NCBI RefSeq assembly: GCF_024199985.1
Contig: NZ_JANARS010000006.1
Span: 186,001-250,000 of the forward strand
Source of the DNA: Nocardioides pinisoli
GTDB lineage: Bacteria; Actinomycetota; Actinomycetes; Propionibacteriales; Nocardioidaceae
Reading direction: 5' to 3'
Length of the DNA: 64,000 nt
The translations under genes were made by a program, and so were the position numbers. Under the pieces are notes generated by a model. That model searched no databases. It had not been told where the DNA came from and worked only from the letters and a program-made list of their open reading frames with translations. Of this stretch, positions 48,977 to 56,625 are shown piece after piece. Every line of letters begins with the position of its first letter. Positions within the stretch are counted from its first letter, which is position 1.

Positions 48977-50854
48977 TCACTGTGTCTGCACCCCAGCGTC
49001 GCCGAGGCGACTTGAGGATGACTTGAGCCGTCGGTTGAGCCGCTCGACCAGCAGGGCCCGCTCGCCCGCCGGGACGTCGGAATGGATCGCGTCGCGGACC
49101 AGCGGGTTGACGAAGTCGAGCGGGTGCCCGTCGCGGAGGATCTCGCTGCGGGCCAGCAGGTCGAGCGCGGCCGCGACGTCCTCCTCCGAGAGCTGCGCGA
49201 GGTCGGCCACGCTCAGCAGGTCGGCGGTCGGCCCGAGCATCGCGACCGCGCGCGCGACCGTCGTGACGCCGGGCGGCATCCTGCGCAGGCGCAGCGTGAC
49301 GAGCGAGGCGATCGCGCGCGAGCCCACCGCGCGGACGGTGTCGACGTGGGCGGCGTCGGGCGGGACGCCCTGGTCGGCGAGGGCCCGCAGCAGCTGGCGC
49401 AGCAGCAGCGGGTTGCCCGAGGTCATCCGGTGGCAGGTGGTCACGAAGGCGTCGGCGCCACGACCGAGCCGGTCGGTCACCAGCGCGGCGGTCCCCTCCT
49501 CGCTGAGCGGCGCGGGGCGTACGACGCTCACCGTCTCGTCGGCGACCAGCTCGGCGAGGTCGTCGGCCTGGTGCGCCTCGCCGGTGCGCATCGCGAGGAC
49601 CACCAGCACGGGCAGCCCCTCGAGTCGCCGGACCAGGTAGGCGAGGAACTGCAGCGACGCCTCGTCGCACCGCTGGACGTCGTCGACGCAGAGCACGAAC
49701 GGGGCCTGCTCGGCGAGCTGCGTGGTCAGCTCGCACAGCCCGCGGAGCACGGCGAAGCGCTCGCCGTGAGCCAGCGCGTCCTCCGCGCCGGCGCCGAAGA
49801 GCTGCCGGACCACGCCCCACTCGAAGTCCTGCTCCAGCGCGCTGCTGCGCGCCGACCGCACCCACACCCCGGCCGCGACGGCGAGCCGGCGGACCTCGTC
49901 GAGCAGGCGGGTCTTGCCGATGCCGGCGGGCCCCTCGACCAGCAGGCAGCCGGACGTCCCCTCGGCCAGCTCGTCCAGCTTGGTCCGCAGGAGAGCCATC
50001 TCGTCGTCCCGGTCGACGAGCCCATCCGGGGTGCGCGGTCGCGGGACGAGCGTCGCCGGGGGCGCGGGCGCCGCGGGCCTCGGCCCGTCGAGGTCCGGCG
50101 ACTGGGCCAGCACCTCCGCCTCCAGCGCGCGCAGGGCCGGGCCGGGGTCGACGCCGAGCTCGTCGGCGAGCACCTCACGCGCCCGGCGCAGCGCAGCCAG
50201 CGCGGCGGCCTGCCGGTGCGCGCGGTAGAGCGCCAGGGTGAGGAGCCGCCAGCGCTCCTCGCGCAACGGGTCCTCCTTGACTAGCGCCTCGAGGTCGCCG
50301 ATGACGAGCTGCGCCTCGCCGAGCTCGAGCCGCGTCGCGAGCAGCCGCTCCCTGGCGACCCCGCGCAGCTCGGTCAGCCGCGCGACCTCGGCCTCGGCCC
50401 ACGCCTCCCCCGCGTAGTCGGCGTACGCCGGTCCCCGCCAGGCCCGCAGCGCCGTCTCCAGCGTGCACACCGCGTCCCCGGGCGCCTGGCCCGCGGCCGC
50501 CTCGACCGCGGCTTCGAAGGCCCACGCGTCGACGGCGTCCGGTGCCAGACGTAGCACGTAGCCCGGCCCGGCCCGGGCGATCACGCCCTCGCGCTGCCGG
50601 GCGGTGGCGTCGGGCTCGAGCCGCCGACGCAGGTGGCTGACGTACGCCTGCAGCGCGCCGTTCGCGTTGGCGGGCGGGTGGTCGCCCCACACGCAGTCGA
50701 CGAGCCGGTCGGCCGGCACCACCTGGTCGCGCTGCATGGCCAGCGCCGCCAGCACGGCGCGCTGACGGCGCCCGCCGAGGTCCACGACCGCGCCGTCGCG
50801 CGTGGCCGTGAGCTCGCCGAGCACGTGCAGGTTGAGCTGCGGCTGTCCGTCCAC
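48977..50854 (-). CDS. SARP-family transcriptional activator with AAA ATPase domain
   Basis: A 625-residue regulator of the AfsR/SARP type. Residues 1-95 are an OmpR-like winged helix (LGELTATRDGAVVDLGGRRQRAVLAALAM). Residues 100-250 are the BTAD helical domain (VDAWAFEAAVEAAAG, REERWRLLTLALYRAHRQAAAL). An AAA/STAND-type ATPase follows, with P-loop EGPAGIGKTRLL near residue 315 and FVLCVDDVQRCDEASL as Walker B. SARPs bind direct heptamer repeats at about 11-bp spacing and recruit RNA polymerase. Three such sites occur in this neighbourhood. The C-terminal LuxR or TPR part of larger relatives is missing. It probably activates the two oxidoreductases and the secreted protein. Confidence 0.9.
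   Translation of the reverse strand: MDGQPQLNLHVLGELTATRDGAVVDLGGRRQRAVLAALAMQRDQVVPADRLVDCVWGDHPPANANGALQAYVSHLRRRLEPDATARQREGVIARAGPGYVLRLAPDAVDAWAFEAAVEAAAGQAPGDAVCTLETALRAWRGPAYADYAGEAWAEAEVARLTELRGVARERLLATRLELGEAQLVIGDLEALVKEDPLREERWRLLTLALYRAHRQAAALAALRRAREVLADELGVDPGPALRALEAEVLAQSPDLDGPRPAAPAPPATLVPRPRTPDGLVDRDDEMALLRTKLDELAEGTSGCLLVEGPAGIGKTRLLDEVRRLAVAAGVWVRSARSSALEQDFEWGVVRQLFGAGAEDALAHGERFAVLRGLCELTTQLAEQAPFVLCVDDVQRCDEASLQFLAYLVRRLEGLPVLVVLAMRTGEAHQADDLAELVADETVSVVRPAPLSEEGTAALVTDRLGRGADAFVTTCHRMTSGNPLLLRQLLRALADQGVPPDAAHVDTVRAVGSRAIASLVTLRLRRMPPGVTTVARAVAMLGPTADLLSVADLAQLSEEDVAAALDLLARSEILRDGHPLDFVNPLVRDAIHSDVPAGERALLVERLNRRLKSSSSRLGDAGVQTQ
49009..49038 (-). promoter_or_regulatory. 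SARP-type heptamer repeats, site B
   Basis: On the minus strand TCAACCG (49038-49032), TCAAGTC (49026-49020) and TCAAGTC (49015-49009) are spaced 12 and 11 bp. The cluster overlaps the last codons of the SARP gene and ends 41 bp before the start of the second oxidoreductase. GGGGTGCA (48994-48987) follows, as in site A. Confidence 0.78.
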
Positions 50855-50935
50855 CCCATTCCTCGCCTCGCCTCCGTCGAGGATAGGACTCCACGAGCTC
50901 CCCTGCGGCCCCGAATTTGGGCACAGGTGTCCCGC

Positions 50936-50983
50936 TCAAGTCGGTCCCAAGTCACCGTCAAGCCATCCCGGGCACGGTCGTCT
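50936..50983 (+). promoter_or_regulatory. SARP-type heptamer repeats, site C, with promoter element
   Basis: TCAAGTC (50936-50942), CCAAGTC (50947-50953) and TCAAGCC (50958-50964) are exactly 11 bp apart and point to the secreted-protein gene, 48 bp away. Seven bases on is GCAC-N2-TCGTCT (50972-50983), shared with site A. The site also lies 81 bp upstream of the divergent SARP gene, so autoregulation is possible. Confidence 0.82.
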
Positions 50984-51012
50984 CCTCGACCGAACAACCC
51001 AGGAGCACATCG

Positions 51013-51504
51013 ATGAACCGCACGACCCGACTCAACCCCCGACTCACCGCCCTGACCGTCGCCGCGCTCGCCGTGCCGGCCCTCGCCTCCCCCGCGGTCG
51101 CCGCCCCCAAGCCCCTCGTGGATCTCCGCGGCGCCGACGTCGGGACGTACTCCCCAGACGCCGCAGGGACCGCGCACCTCGCCGGCTCGGTGACCGGCGA
51201 CCCGTTCGACGGCACGTACGTCGCCACGCTGGCCGCCGACGACGGCTCGCTGCCGGCACCCGGCACCTGCGAGCCCGCCACCGGCACCCTCGACGTGACC
51301 TCCCCGAAGCGGACGCTGAGCCTCGAAGCCATCGGCGAGGTGTGCGGAGAGTTCACCGACGCCACCTACGTCGTCACCCACCGCTTCGTCGGCCGCTACG
51401 TCGTCACCGACGCCACCAGCCGGAGGCTGCGCGGCACCGACGGCTGGATCTCGCTGGTCCTCGCCACCGAGGGACGGGCCACCGTGGAGGCGTTCGACTC
51501 CTGA
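51013..51504 (+). CDS. Secreted protein of unknown function, probable SARP target
   Basis: A 163-residue exported protein. The signal peptide has a basic start (NRTTRLNPR), hydrophobic core (LTALTVAALAVPAL) and cleavage site ASPAVAAP near residue 32. The mature part is a beta-rich domain with two Cys (PGTCEPATG and GEVCGEFTD) that could form a disulfide, and repeats of VTGDPFDGTYVATL-like strands. I cannot name a family. AGGAG lies eight bases upstream of the ATG. SARP site C upstream places it in the same regulon as the two FAD oxidoreductases. Confidence 0.82.
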   Translation: MNRTTRLNPRLTALTVAALAVPALASPAVAAPKPLVDLRGADVGTYSPDAAGTAHLAGSVTGDPFDGTYVATLAADDGSLPAPGTCEPATGTLDVTSPKRTLSLEAIGEVCGEFTDATYVVTHRFVGRYVVTDATSRRLRGTDGWISLVLATEGRATVEAFDS

Positions 51505-51609
51505 GCGCCGCAGGCGACGTGGCCCGTCCCCGTGGGTCGAAGGACCCTGCCACCACCCCGTCTCCCCGACCTAGCGTGGGAGCGGATCGCAGTGGAAGGG
51601 AGCACGAGC

Positions 51610-51789
51610 ATGGCCAGCACCGCATCGGGCCAGGCGGGCAACGCCATCTACGGACTCGGCATCTTCGGCGCCTGGGTCTACTTCTGGATCGAGGCGGACG
51701 GCTTCTGGCAGCACGTCCTTGCCATCCTCGAGGGCATCGTCTGGCCGGCGTTCGCCGTCTACCACGGGCTCCAGGCGCTGGGCGCCTGA
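51610..51789 (+). CDS. Small membrane protein (59 residues)
   Basis: A 59-residue protein made of two hydrophobic helices (NAIYGLGIFGAWVYFWIEA and HVLAILEGIVWPAFAVYHGL) with little else. Aromatic residues flank both segments, as in tight two-helix membrane hairpins. Similar short proteins occur widely in actinobacteria without known function. AAGGGA precedes the ATG. It is in its own transcription unit after the secreted protein, and converges with the HNH gene. Confidence 0.78.
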   Translation: MASTASGQAGNAIYGLGIFGAWVYFWIEADGFWQHVLAILEGIVWPAFAVYHGLQALGA

Positions 51790-51813
51790 CGCTCGGGTCG
51801 CGTCCCCCTCGGT

Positions 51814-53037
51814 CTACGTCCGCCTGGCGAAGCTGACCTTGTTGTCGGAGTGGGTCGTCATCGCGTAGCGGGAGTCGTGTGCGAGGCGATGATGTCGGGG
51901 GCAAAGCAGTCGCCCGTTGGCGAGGTCGGTCATCCCCAGGCGGGACCACGGGTCGTCGTGGTGGGCGTGGCACCCGGATGCCGAGGTCTCGCAGCCCCTG
52001 GCTGTGCAGCCGCCGTCCCGTAGTCCGAGGGCGACCCGCTGCGCCTTCGTGAAGAGCCGGGTCCGGCGGCCCATGTCGAGGGGCACGGACCGTGAGCCGA
52101 GGACCGCCGGGATCATCCCGGCCTCGCACGCCAGCCGACGAGCCTGGCCCGCCGACATGCGGGTGCCGTCGTCGAGCAGCGCGGTGCCGTCATCCGCGAG
52201 CAGCTGGTCCAGCGTCATCGTCACCACCACGGTGGCACTCACTCCCGCCGTCTGCGGGGTGCGGTCCTCGGGGTAGCGCTCGACGTACTCCACGAACGCC
52301 TCGCCCAACCGCCGCCGCAGCGGCTTCCACGCGCCGGTGTCGTCCTTGAGCTCGGCGTCGGTATGGCGCGCCGGGTTGGCGAGCGCGAGCAGGTGCCGCT
52401 TGAGCATCTTCCCCACGTGTGAGGGCATCTCGAACCGTCCGTGGCAGCGGCCCGCGCCGTCGTCGACCAGGACCAGCTCGACGCCCGCGTCGGCCCGCGC
52501 CTCCTCGGCCGCGAGCACAGCGGCCTCGTGGCACTCCCCCACCTCCGGCGCGACCACGTCGAGGATCCGCTTGCCGATCTGCCTCAGGTCTCGCGCGTCG
52601 TGGTCACGGGCGAGGGCCAGCATCGTGGCCTCCGCCCGCCACCGGATCTCCGCGTCGACGTGGGCGGGCAGCGCGTCGACCGCGTCGGCGACCACGCGCG
52701 CCTGCTCCGTCCGAAGGGCGCCGGAGGACAGCGCCGCGGCCACGTCCGGGTGGGCTTCCATCGCCCGGCCCAGCGCGAGAACTCGTCGCGCCTCGCGCTG
52801 TGTCGTACGCGTCTCGAGCGCGAGCCAGGCAGCGGCATCACGCAGTCCGTGCGCCTCGCCCACGTCGTCCGCGGCGGCGAGCACGCGGGCCGTCAACGCG
52901 TCCAGCTGCGACCGGGCCTCGGCCAGGGCGACCAGCGCGGACTCCTTCTCCGTGGTGCTCATGAACGCCGGCTCCACGCCGCGGGCGGCCTTCACGGCGG
53001 CGGAGATGTCGGATGCACACTCGATGATCGGATGCAT
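51814..53037 (-). CDS. DUF222/HNH endonuclease-like protein, 13E12 repeat family
   Basis: A 407-residue protein of the actinobacterial 13E12 repeat type. The N-terminal DUF222 helices include LVALAEARSQLDALTARVLAAADD and AHPDVAAALSSGALRTEQARVVADAV. The C-terminal HNH motif reads CTARGCETSASGCHAHHDDPW followed by NGRLLCPRHHRLAHDSRY-like residues, with the metal-binding His and Cys intact. Function is unknown; members are multicopy and behave like repeated, possibly mobile, genes. The ATG at 53037 has GGAGG six to seven bases upstream. A promoter overlapping a LexA-like box is at 53241-53269. Confidence 0.9.
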   Translation of the reverse strand: MHPIIECASDISAAVKAARGVEPAFMSTTEKESALVALAEARSQLDALTARVLAAADDVGEAHGLRDAAAWLALETRTTQREARRVLALGRAMEAHPDVAAALSSGALRTEQARVVADAVDALPAHVDAEIRWRAEATMLALARDHDARDLRQIGKRILDVVAPEVGECHEAAVLAAEEARADAGVELVLVDDGAGRCHGRFEMPSHVGKMLKRHLLALANPARHTDAELKDDTGAWKPLRRRLGEAFVEYVERYPEDRTPQTAGVSATVVVTMTLDQLLADDGTALLDDGTRMSAGQARRLACEAGMIPAVLGSRSVPLDMGRRTRLFTKAQRVALGLRDGGCTARGCETSASGCHAHHDDPWSRLGMTDLANGRLLCPRHHRLAHDSRYAMTTHSDNKVSFARRT

Positions 53038-53240
53038 GGGCCACCTCCTCGACACGCGTCACGGACACCCACCCAGTTCCGGGGTGGTTGCGGTGAGACG
53101 TGCCGGCCCATTGCCAGGTCGCCACCCGTGAGCCGTGCGGCGTCCCCGGAGCACCAACCGGGGTTCTATGGGTGACTGTCCCGATCCCGGGATCTCCGTC
53201 GCCTCAGACGGGATCCGTTGCGGATCGGCGTGCTTCACTT

Positions 53241-53269
53241 ATCGTACACCTGTTCGACGCCGCCGGCAA
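53241..53269 (-). promoter_or_regulatory. Putative promoter with LexA (SOS) box upstream of the DUF222/HNH gene
   Basis: On the minus strand TTGCCG (53269-53264) and TACGAT (53246-53241) are 17 bp apart, a good sigma-70-type promoter for this GC range. Between and over the -10 lies TCGAACAGGTGTACGA (53257-53242), which differs from the actinobacterial SOS-box consensus TCGAAC-N4-GTTCGA at one base. It is 204 bp upstream of the HNH start. The remainder of 53038-53325 shows no gene. Confidence 0.72.
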
Positions 53270-53325
53270 CCAAAACTCACGTCTGTTGAGGACGGCGGCT
53301 CGCTCCGTCGTGTCACGATGAGGTG

Positions 53326-54159
53326 ATGGCGCGGTCCCGCAGGAGGAGGCTCGTCGTGGGGCTCGTGGTCGTGGCGCTCCTCGCCGGCGTCGGCCTGACG
53401 GCCGCCTGGGGCCTGCAGCGACAGCTCGTCTACTACCCCGACGCGAGCGACGTACCACCCGCCGGCGAGGTGCTGCCGCGTGCCCGCGACGTCACGCTGG
53501 TGACGGCTGACGGGCTCGAGCTGGGCGCGTGGTACCTGCCTGCCGACGCCGGACGCCACACCGGCCTGGCCGTCCTGGTGGCCCCGGGCAACGGTGGCAA
53601 CCGGGCCGGCCGGGCCGGCCTCGCCCGCCAGCTCGGGGACCGCGGGTTCGCGGTGCTGCTCCTCGACTACCGCGGCTACGGCGGCAACCCGGGCAGTCCC
53701 AGCGAGGACGGGCTCGCCGCTGACGCCGATGCAGCGGTGCGCGCGCTGGACGGCCTCGGTCATCCCCTCGAGCGCACGATCTTCTTCGGCGAGTCGCTCG
53801 GGACCGGCGTGGTCGCCGGCCTCCTGCAGCGGCACCGTCCCGCCGCGGTCGTGCTCAGGTCACCGTTCACCGATCTTGCCGACGTCGGCCGGCACCACTT
53901 CCCGTGGCTGCCCGTCCGCACGCTGCTGCGCGACCGGTTCCCGGTGCTCCGACCGATCGCCGGGAGCGACGTACCGGTCACCGTGGTCTACGGCGACCGC
54001 GACGACGTCGTGCCGACCGAGCTCAGCGCGCGGGTCGCCGACAGCGCGCCCGCGCTGGCCGAACGCGTCGTGATCGAGGGCGCGGGGCACAACGACGCGG
54101 TCATGTTCGGCCCGCGGGTCGCCGACGCCGTCGAGCGGCTGGCTCGCAGGGTGGGGTGA
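53326..54159 (+). CDS. Alpha/beta hydrolase, membrane-anchored (Abhd13/BEM46-like)
   Basis: A 277-residue hydrolase. An N-terminal signal anchor (LVVGLVVVALLAGVGLTAAWGL) precedes the typical QLVYYPDASDVPPAGEV. The nucleophile elbow is FFGESLGTG, the acid is in VVYGDRDDVVP and the His in IEGAGHNDAVMF, so the triad is complete. BEM46-type proteins are esterases or thioesterases of unknown substrate at the membrane. The ATG at 53326 is used; a GTG three bases earlier is equally possible. The LexA-like box upstream faces away from this gene. Confidence 0.87.
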   Translation: MARSRRRRLVVGLVVVALLAGVGLTAAWGLQRQLVYYPDASDVPPAGEVLPRARDVTLVTADGLELGAWYLPADAGRHTGLAVLVAPGNGGNRAGRAGLARQLGDRGFAVLLLDYRGYGGNPGSPSEDGLAADADAAVRALDGLGHPLERTIFFGESLGTGVVAGLLQRHRPAAVVLRSPFTDLADVGRHHFPWLPVRTLLRDRFPVLRPIAGSDVPVTVVYGDRDDVVPTELSARVADSAPALAERVVIEGAGHNDAVMFGPRVADAVERLARRVG

Positions 54160-54299
54160 CGACGCCCGGCCTGCCGGCGGCCTGGTGTGAGGCCGTACCG
54201 CACCTGCCAGAGGTCCAGCCCGACCGGGGACCTTCTACCGTGCTCCGGCACGCGCCGGCGCAGGAGGATGGGGCCCGATGACAGGAAGGAGCGAAGACC

Positions 54300-54845
54300 A
54301 TGCCCCCGCACTGCGATTCGCTCGACGGCCCGGTCGTCGAAGCGGCCCGCCGAGCATTGGACGCCTCCGACGTGACGGTGGTGCTTCCGTTCGTCCCCGA
54401 GGACGGCGAGGAGGAGGTTCGGTCCGTCTTCGCTGCGGTCCTGCCTGCCCGGGCTGCGAGCCCTGAAGCACGTGAGGTGGCCGACAGGTTGTTCTTCGAG
54501 ACGGTCGTCCGGATCCACCGAGCCGGAGAAGGAGAGGCCTTCACCGGCCTCAAGCCCGCAGGGCTGGACGTCGGACCTGCGATCCCGCTCGCCGAGACCG
54601 CCATCACGACCGGCGACGCCGGACCCGTCGCTGACTACCTGATCACCACCCTGCGCCATCAGCTCGAGCATCGCCTCGAGGAGGTGAACGCCCTCGCGGC
54701 CACCAAGGATCGGTCGGTGGCCGACGCGCGCACCTGGGTGGAGGCGATGCTGGGCTTCCAGGTCTACAGCCACGAGGTCCTCGAGGTCATCACGCGCCGG
54801 GGTCACGGCGCGGCCGAGCACGCCGGGCCCCACCACCACGGCTAG
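54300..54845 (+). CDS. DUF6448 family protein
   Basis: A 181-residue protein. The start MPPHCDSLDGPVVEAARRAL and the RLFFETVVRIHRAGEGEAFTGLKPAG segment are diagnostic of DUF6448. A C-terminal helical part contains TTLRHQLEHRLEEVNALA, and the tail is His-rich (HGAAEHAGPHHHG), which could bind metal. The family is widespread in bacteria but functionally uncharacterised. AAGGAG precedes the ATG at 54300. It stands alone between the hydrolase and the protease-like domain gene. Confidence 0.85.
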   Translation: MPPHCDSLDGPVVEAARRALDASDVTVVLPFVPEDGEEEVRSVFAAVLPARAASPEAREVADRLFFETVVRIHRAGEGEAFTGLKPAGLDVGPAIPLAETAITTGDAGPVADYLITTLRHQLEHRLEEVNALAATKDRSVADARTWVEAMLGFQVYSHEVLEVITRRGHGAAEHAGPHHHG

Positions 54846-55003
54846 CGCCTGCAGCTCGGAACGTCCGGTCGGAGTCGTTCCCCAGCCGGCGCGCCCTGCC
54901 CCCTGGTCTCGGCCTGTCCCCACCCCTCGCCGGTCGAGCTGGCGTGTCGAGACCCGCCTCTTCGGGGGTGGTCACCGCGGCGAGGCAGGGTGACCGTGGA
55001 GAC

Positions 55004-55372
55004 ATGGCCGTGACGAGCTTCCAGGACCTGCCCCTCGCCGACCGCGACCACGACTGGGACGGCGATGCCGCCGAGAAGCGCGTGCGCGAGTGGGCCGGCG
55101 CCGAGGACGAGCCGAACGAGAAGTACCGCGACGCCCACGTCTGGTACGACGCGGACAAGAAGGACAACTTCACCGCCTACAAGCTGCTCATCGCCGACGT
55201 CGTCGACGGCAGGCTGCGCGCGGTGCCGCGCGGGGTGATGGCCGCCGGCAACGTGATGTCGGGCGGCCGCGGCGGGGTTGACCTGCCCGACAAGGACGTC
55301 GCTCGCGTGAAGAGCCACCTGGCGAAGTACTACGCCAAGATGGGCGACGAGGCGCCCTGGGAGCGCGACTGA
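55004..55372 (+). CDS. Stand-alone phage prohead-protease-associated domain protein
   Basis: A 122-residue soluble protein. The sequence EKYRDAHVWYDADKKDNFTAYKLLIADVVDGRLRAVPRGVMAAG, together with GGVDLPDKDVARVKSHLAKYYAKMG, resembles a domain often fused to phage prohead proteases. Here it is free-standing, with no capsid, portal or terminase gene nearby. It may be a domesticated phage remnant with a host role. GGAG precedes the ATG at 55004. The family assignment comes from memory of such fusions and is moderately firm. Confidence 0.68.
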   Translation: MAVTSFQDLPLADRDHDWDGDAAEKRVREWAGAEDEPNEKYRDAHVWYDADKKDNFTAYKLLIADVVDGRLRAVPRGVMAAGNVMSGGRGGVDLPDKDVARVKSHLAKYYAKMGDEAPWERD

Positions 55373-55493
55373 AGACGGGGGTGCCGGGCCGCCCGCGCCG
55401 TCGCGCATGGGTCGATCCACCCATCGGGGACGTCGTACGAGATGGGCATCCCGCCCGACGCGGTGGGAGCCGTCGCGGAAATAGCGTCGCGAC

Positions 55494-56606
55494 ATGGACA
55501 CCACAGACATCGACACCGTGATCATCGGTGCTGGCCAGGCCGGGCTGTCGACCGGCTACCACCTAAAGCGCCGCGACGTCCCCTTCGTCATCCTCGACGC
55601 GGCCGGTCGGGTCGGCGACAACTGGCGACGGCAGTGGGACAGCCTGCGGCTCTACTCCCCCGCCCAGTTCGACGGCCTCCCCGGCCTGCCGTTCCCCGCA
55701 CCACGCTGGACCTTCCCGGGCAAGGACGCCGTCGGTGACTACCTGGAGACCTACGCCCGCACCTTCGAGCTGCCCGTGCGCCTCGAGACCCGGGTGCAGG
55801 CGCTCGACGCGGACGGCGACGGGTACGTCGTGACGACGGACCGCGGCCGGTTCACCTGCCGCAACGTCGTGGTCGGGACCGGGACCTTCGGCCGGAGCGC
55901 GCTCGTCCCCGAGGTGGCCGCGGCGCTCGACCCGAGCATCCTGCAGCTGCACTCCAGCGAGTACCGCCGCCCCAGCCAGGTCAACGACGGTGCCGTGCTG
56001 GTCGTCGGCGCGAGCCACAGCGGGACCGACATCGCCTACGAGCTGGCCCAGACGCACCCGGTCGTCCTGGCCGGACGCGACTGCGGCGAGATCCCGCCGC
56101 GGCTCGGCTCACCGGCCTTCCGGGTGGCCTTTCCCGTCCTGCTGTTCGCCTGGAAGCACGTCCTCACCCGACGCAGCCCGATGCGCGCCACGCTGAAGGA
56201 CGAGCTGCGCCACCACGGCGGCCCGATGCTCCGCGTCAAGCGGCGCGACCTCGTCGAGCGTGGCGTCGAGCGCGTCACCAGCCGGATCGAGGAGTCACGC
56301 GACGGCCGGCCCGTCGTCGACGGCACGCCACGCGACGTGTCCACCGTCGTGTGGGCGACCGGCTTTCGGCAGGACTTCGACTGGATCCACCTCCCGGTCC
56401 TCGACGAGGACGGCTGGCCGCGGGAGGAGCGCGGCGTCGTCCCCGACGCACCGGGGCTGTTCTTCTGCGGCCTGGCCTTCCAGTACTCGTTCAGCTCCAT
56501 GCTGATGACCGGCGTCGGCCGGGACGCGGCCTTCGTCGCCGACCGGGTCGAGGCGCGTTCCCGTCGACTCGAGAACGCCGTCGCGAGGCGGCCCGCGGCG
56601 GCCTGA
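55494..56606 (+). CDS. Flavin-containing monooxygenase-type oxidoreductase
   Basis: A 370-residue NAD(P)/FAD oxidoreductase of the CzcO/FMO-like group. FAD motif GAGQAGLSTGYHL (about residues 11-23) is followed by DNWRRQWDSLRLYSPAQFDGLPG. The second nucleotide motif is VVGASHSGTDIAYELA (near residue 170). The FMO-type ATGF appears as VVWATGFRQDFDW. Enzymes of this group hydroxylate heteroatoms or oxidise ketones. The next gene, 20 bp downstream, is a LuxR-type regulator on the same strand, so they are likely cotranscribed. Confidence 0.89.
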   Translation: MDTTDIDTVIIGAGQAGLSTGYHLKRRDVPFVILDAAGRVGDNWRRQWDSLRLYSPAQFDGLPGLPFPAPRWTFPGKDAVGDYLETYARTFELPVRLETRVQALDADGDGYVVTTDRGRFTCRNVVVGTGTFGRSALVPEVAAALDPSILQLHSSEYRRPSQVNDGAVLVVGASHSGTDIAYELAQTHPVVLAGRDCGEIPPRLGSPAFRVAFPVLLFAWKHVLTRRSPMRATLKDELRHHGGPMLRVKRRDLVERGVERVTSRIEESRDGRPVVDGTPRDVSTVVWATGFRQDFDWIHLPVLDEDGWPREERGVVPDAPGLFFCGLAFQYSFSSMLMTGVGRDAAFVADRVEARSRRLENAVARRPAAA

Positions 56607-56625
56607 TCGGTCGTACGCTCGAACC

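Noticed and set aside
47060..49015. 651-residue plus-strand frame opposite the two FAD oxidoreductases
   Set aside because: Antisense shadow with Arg/Pro/Gly bias; both oxidoreductases have complete family motifs on the minus strand.
51814..53325. Insertion sequence around the DUF222/HNH gene
   Set aside because: I found no terminal inverted repeats or target-site duplication at the gene borders, and no transposase motif; repeat-family membership alone does not show mobility.
53100..53326. Short plus-strand ORFs between the HNH and hydrolase genes
   Set aside because: They overlap each other in two frames, lack ribosome-binding sites and cover the promoter and SOS box.
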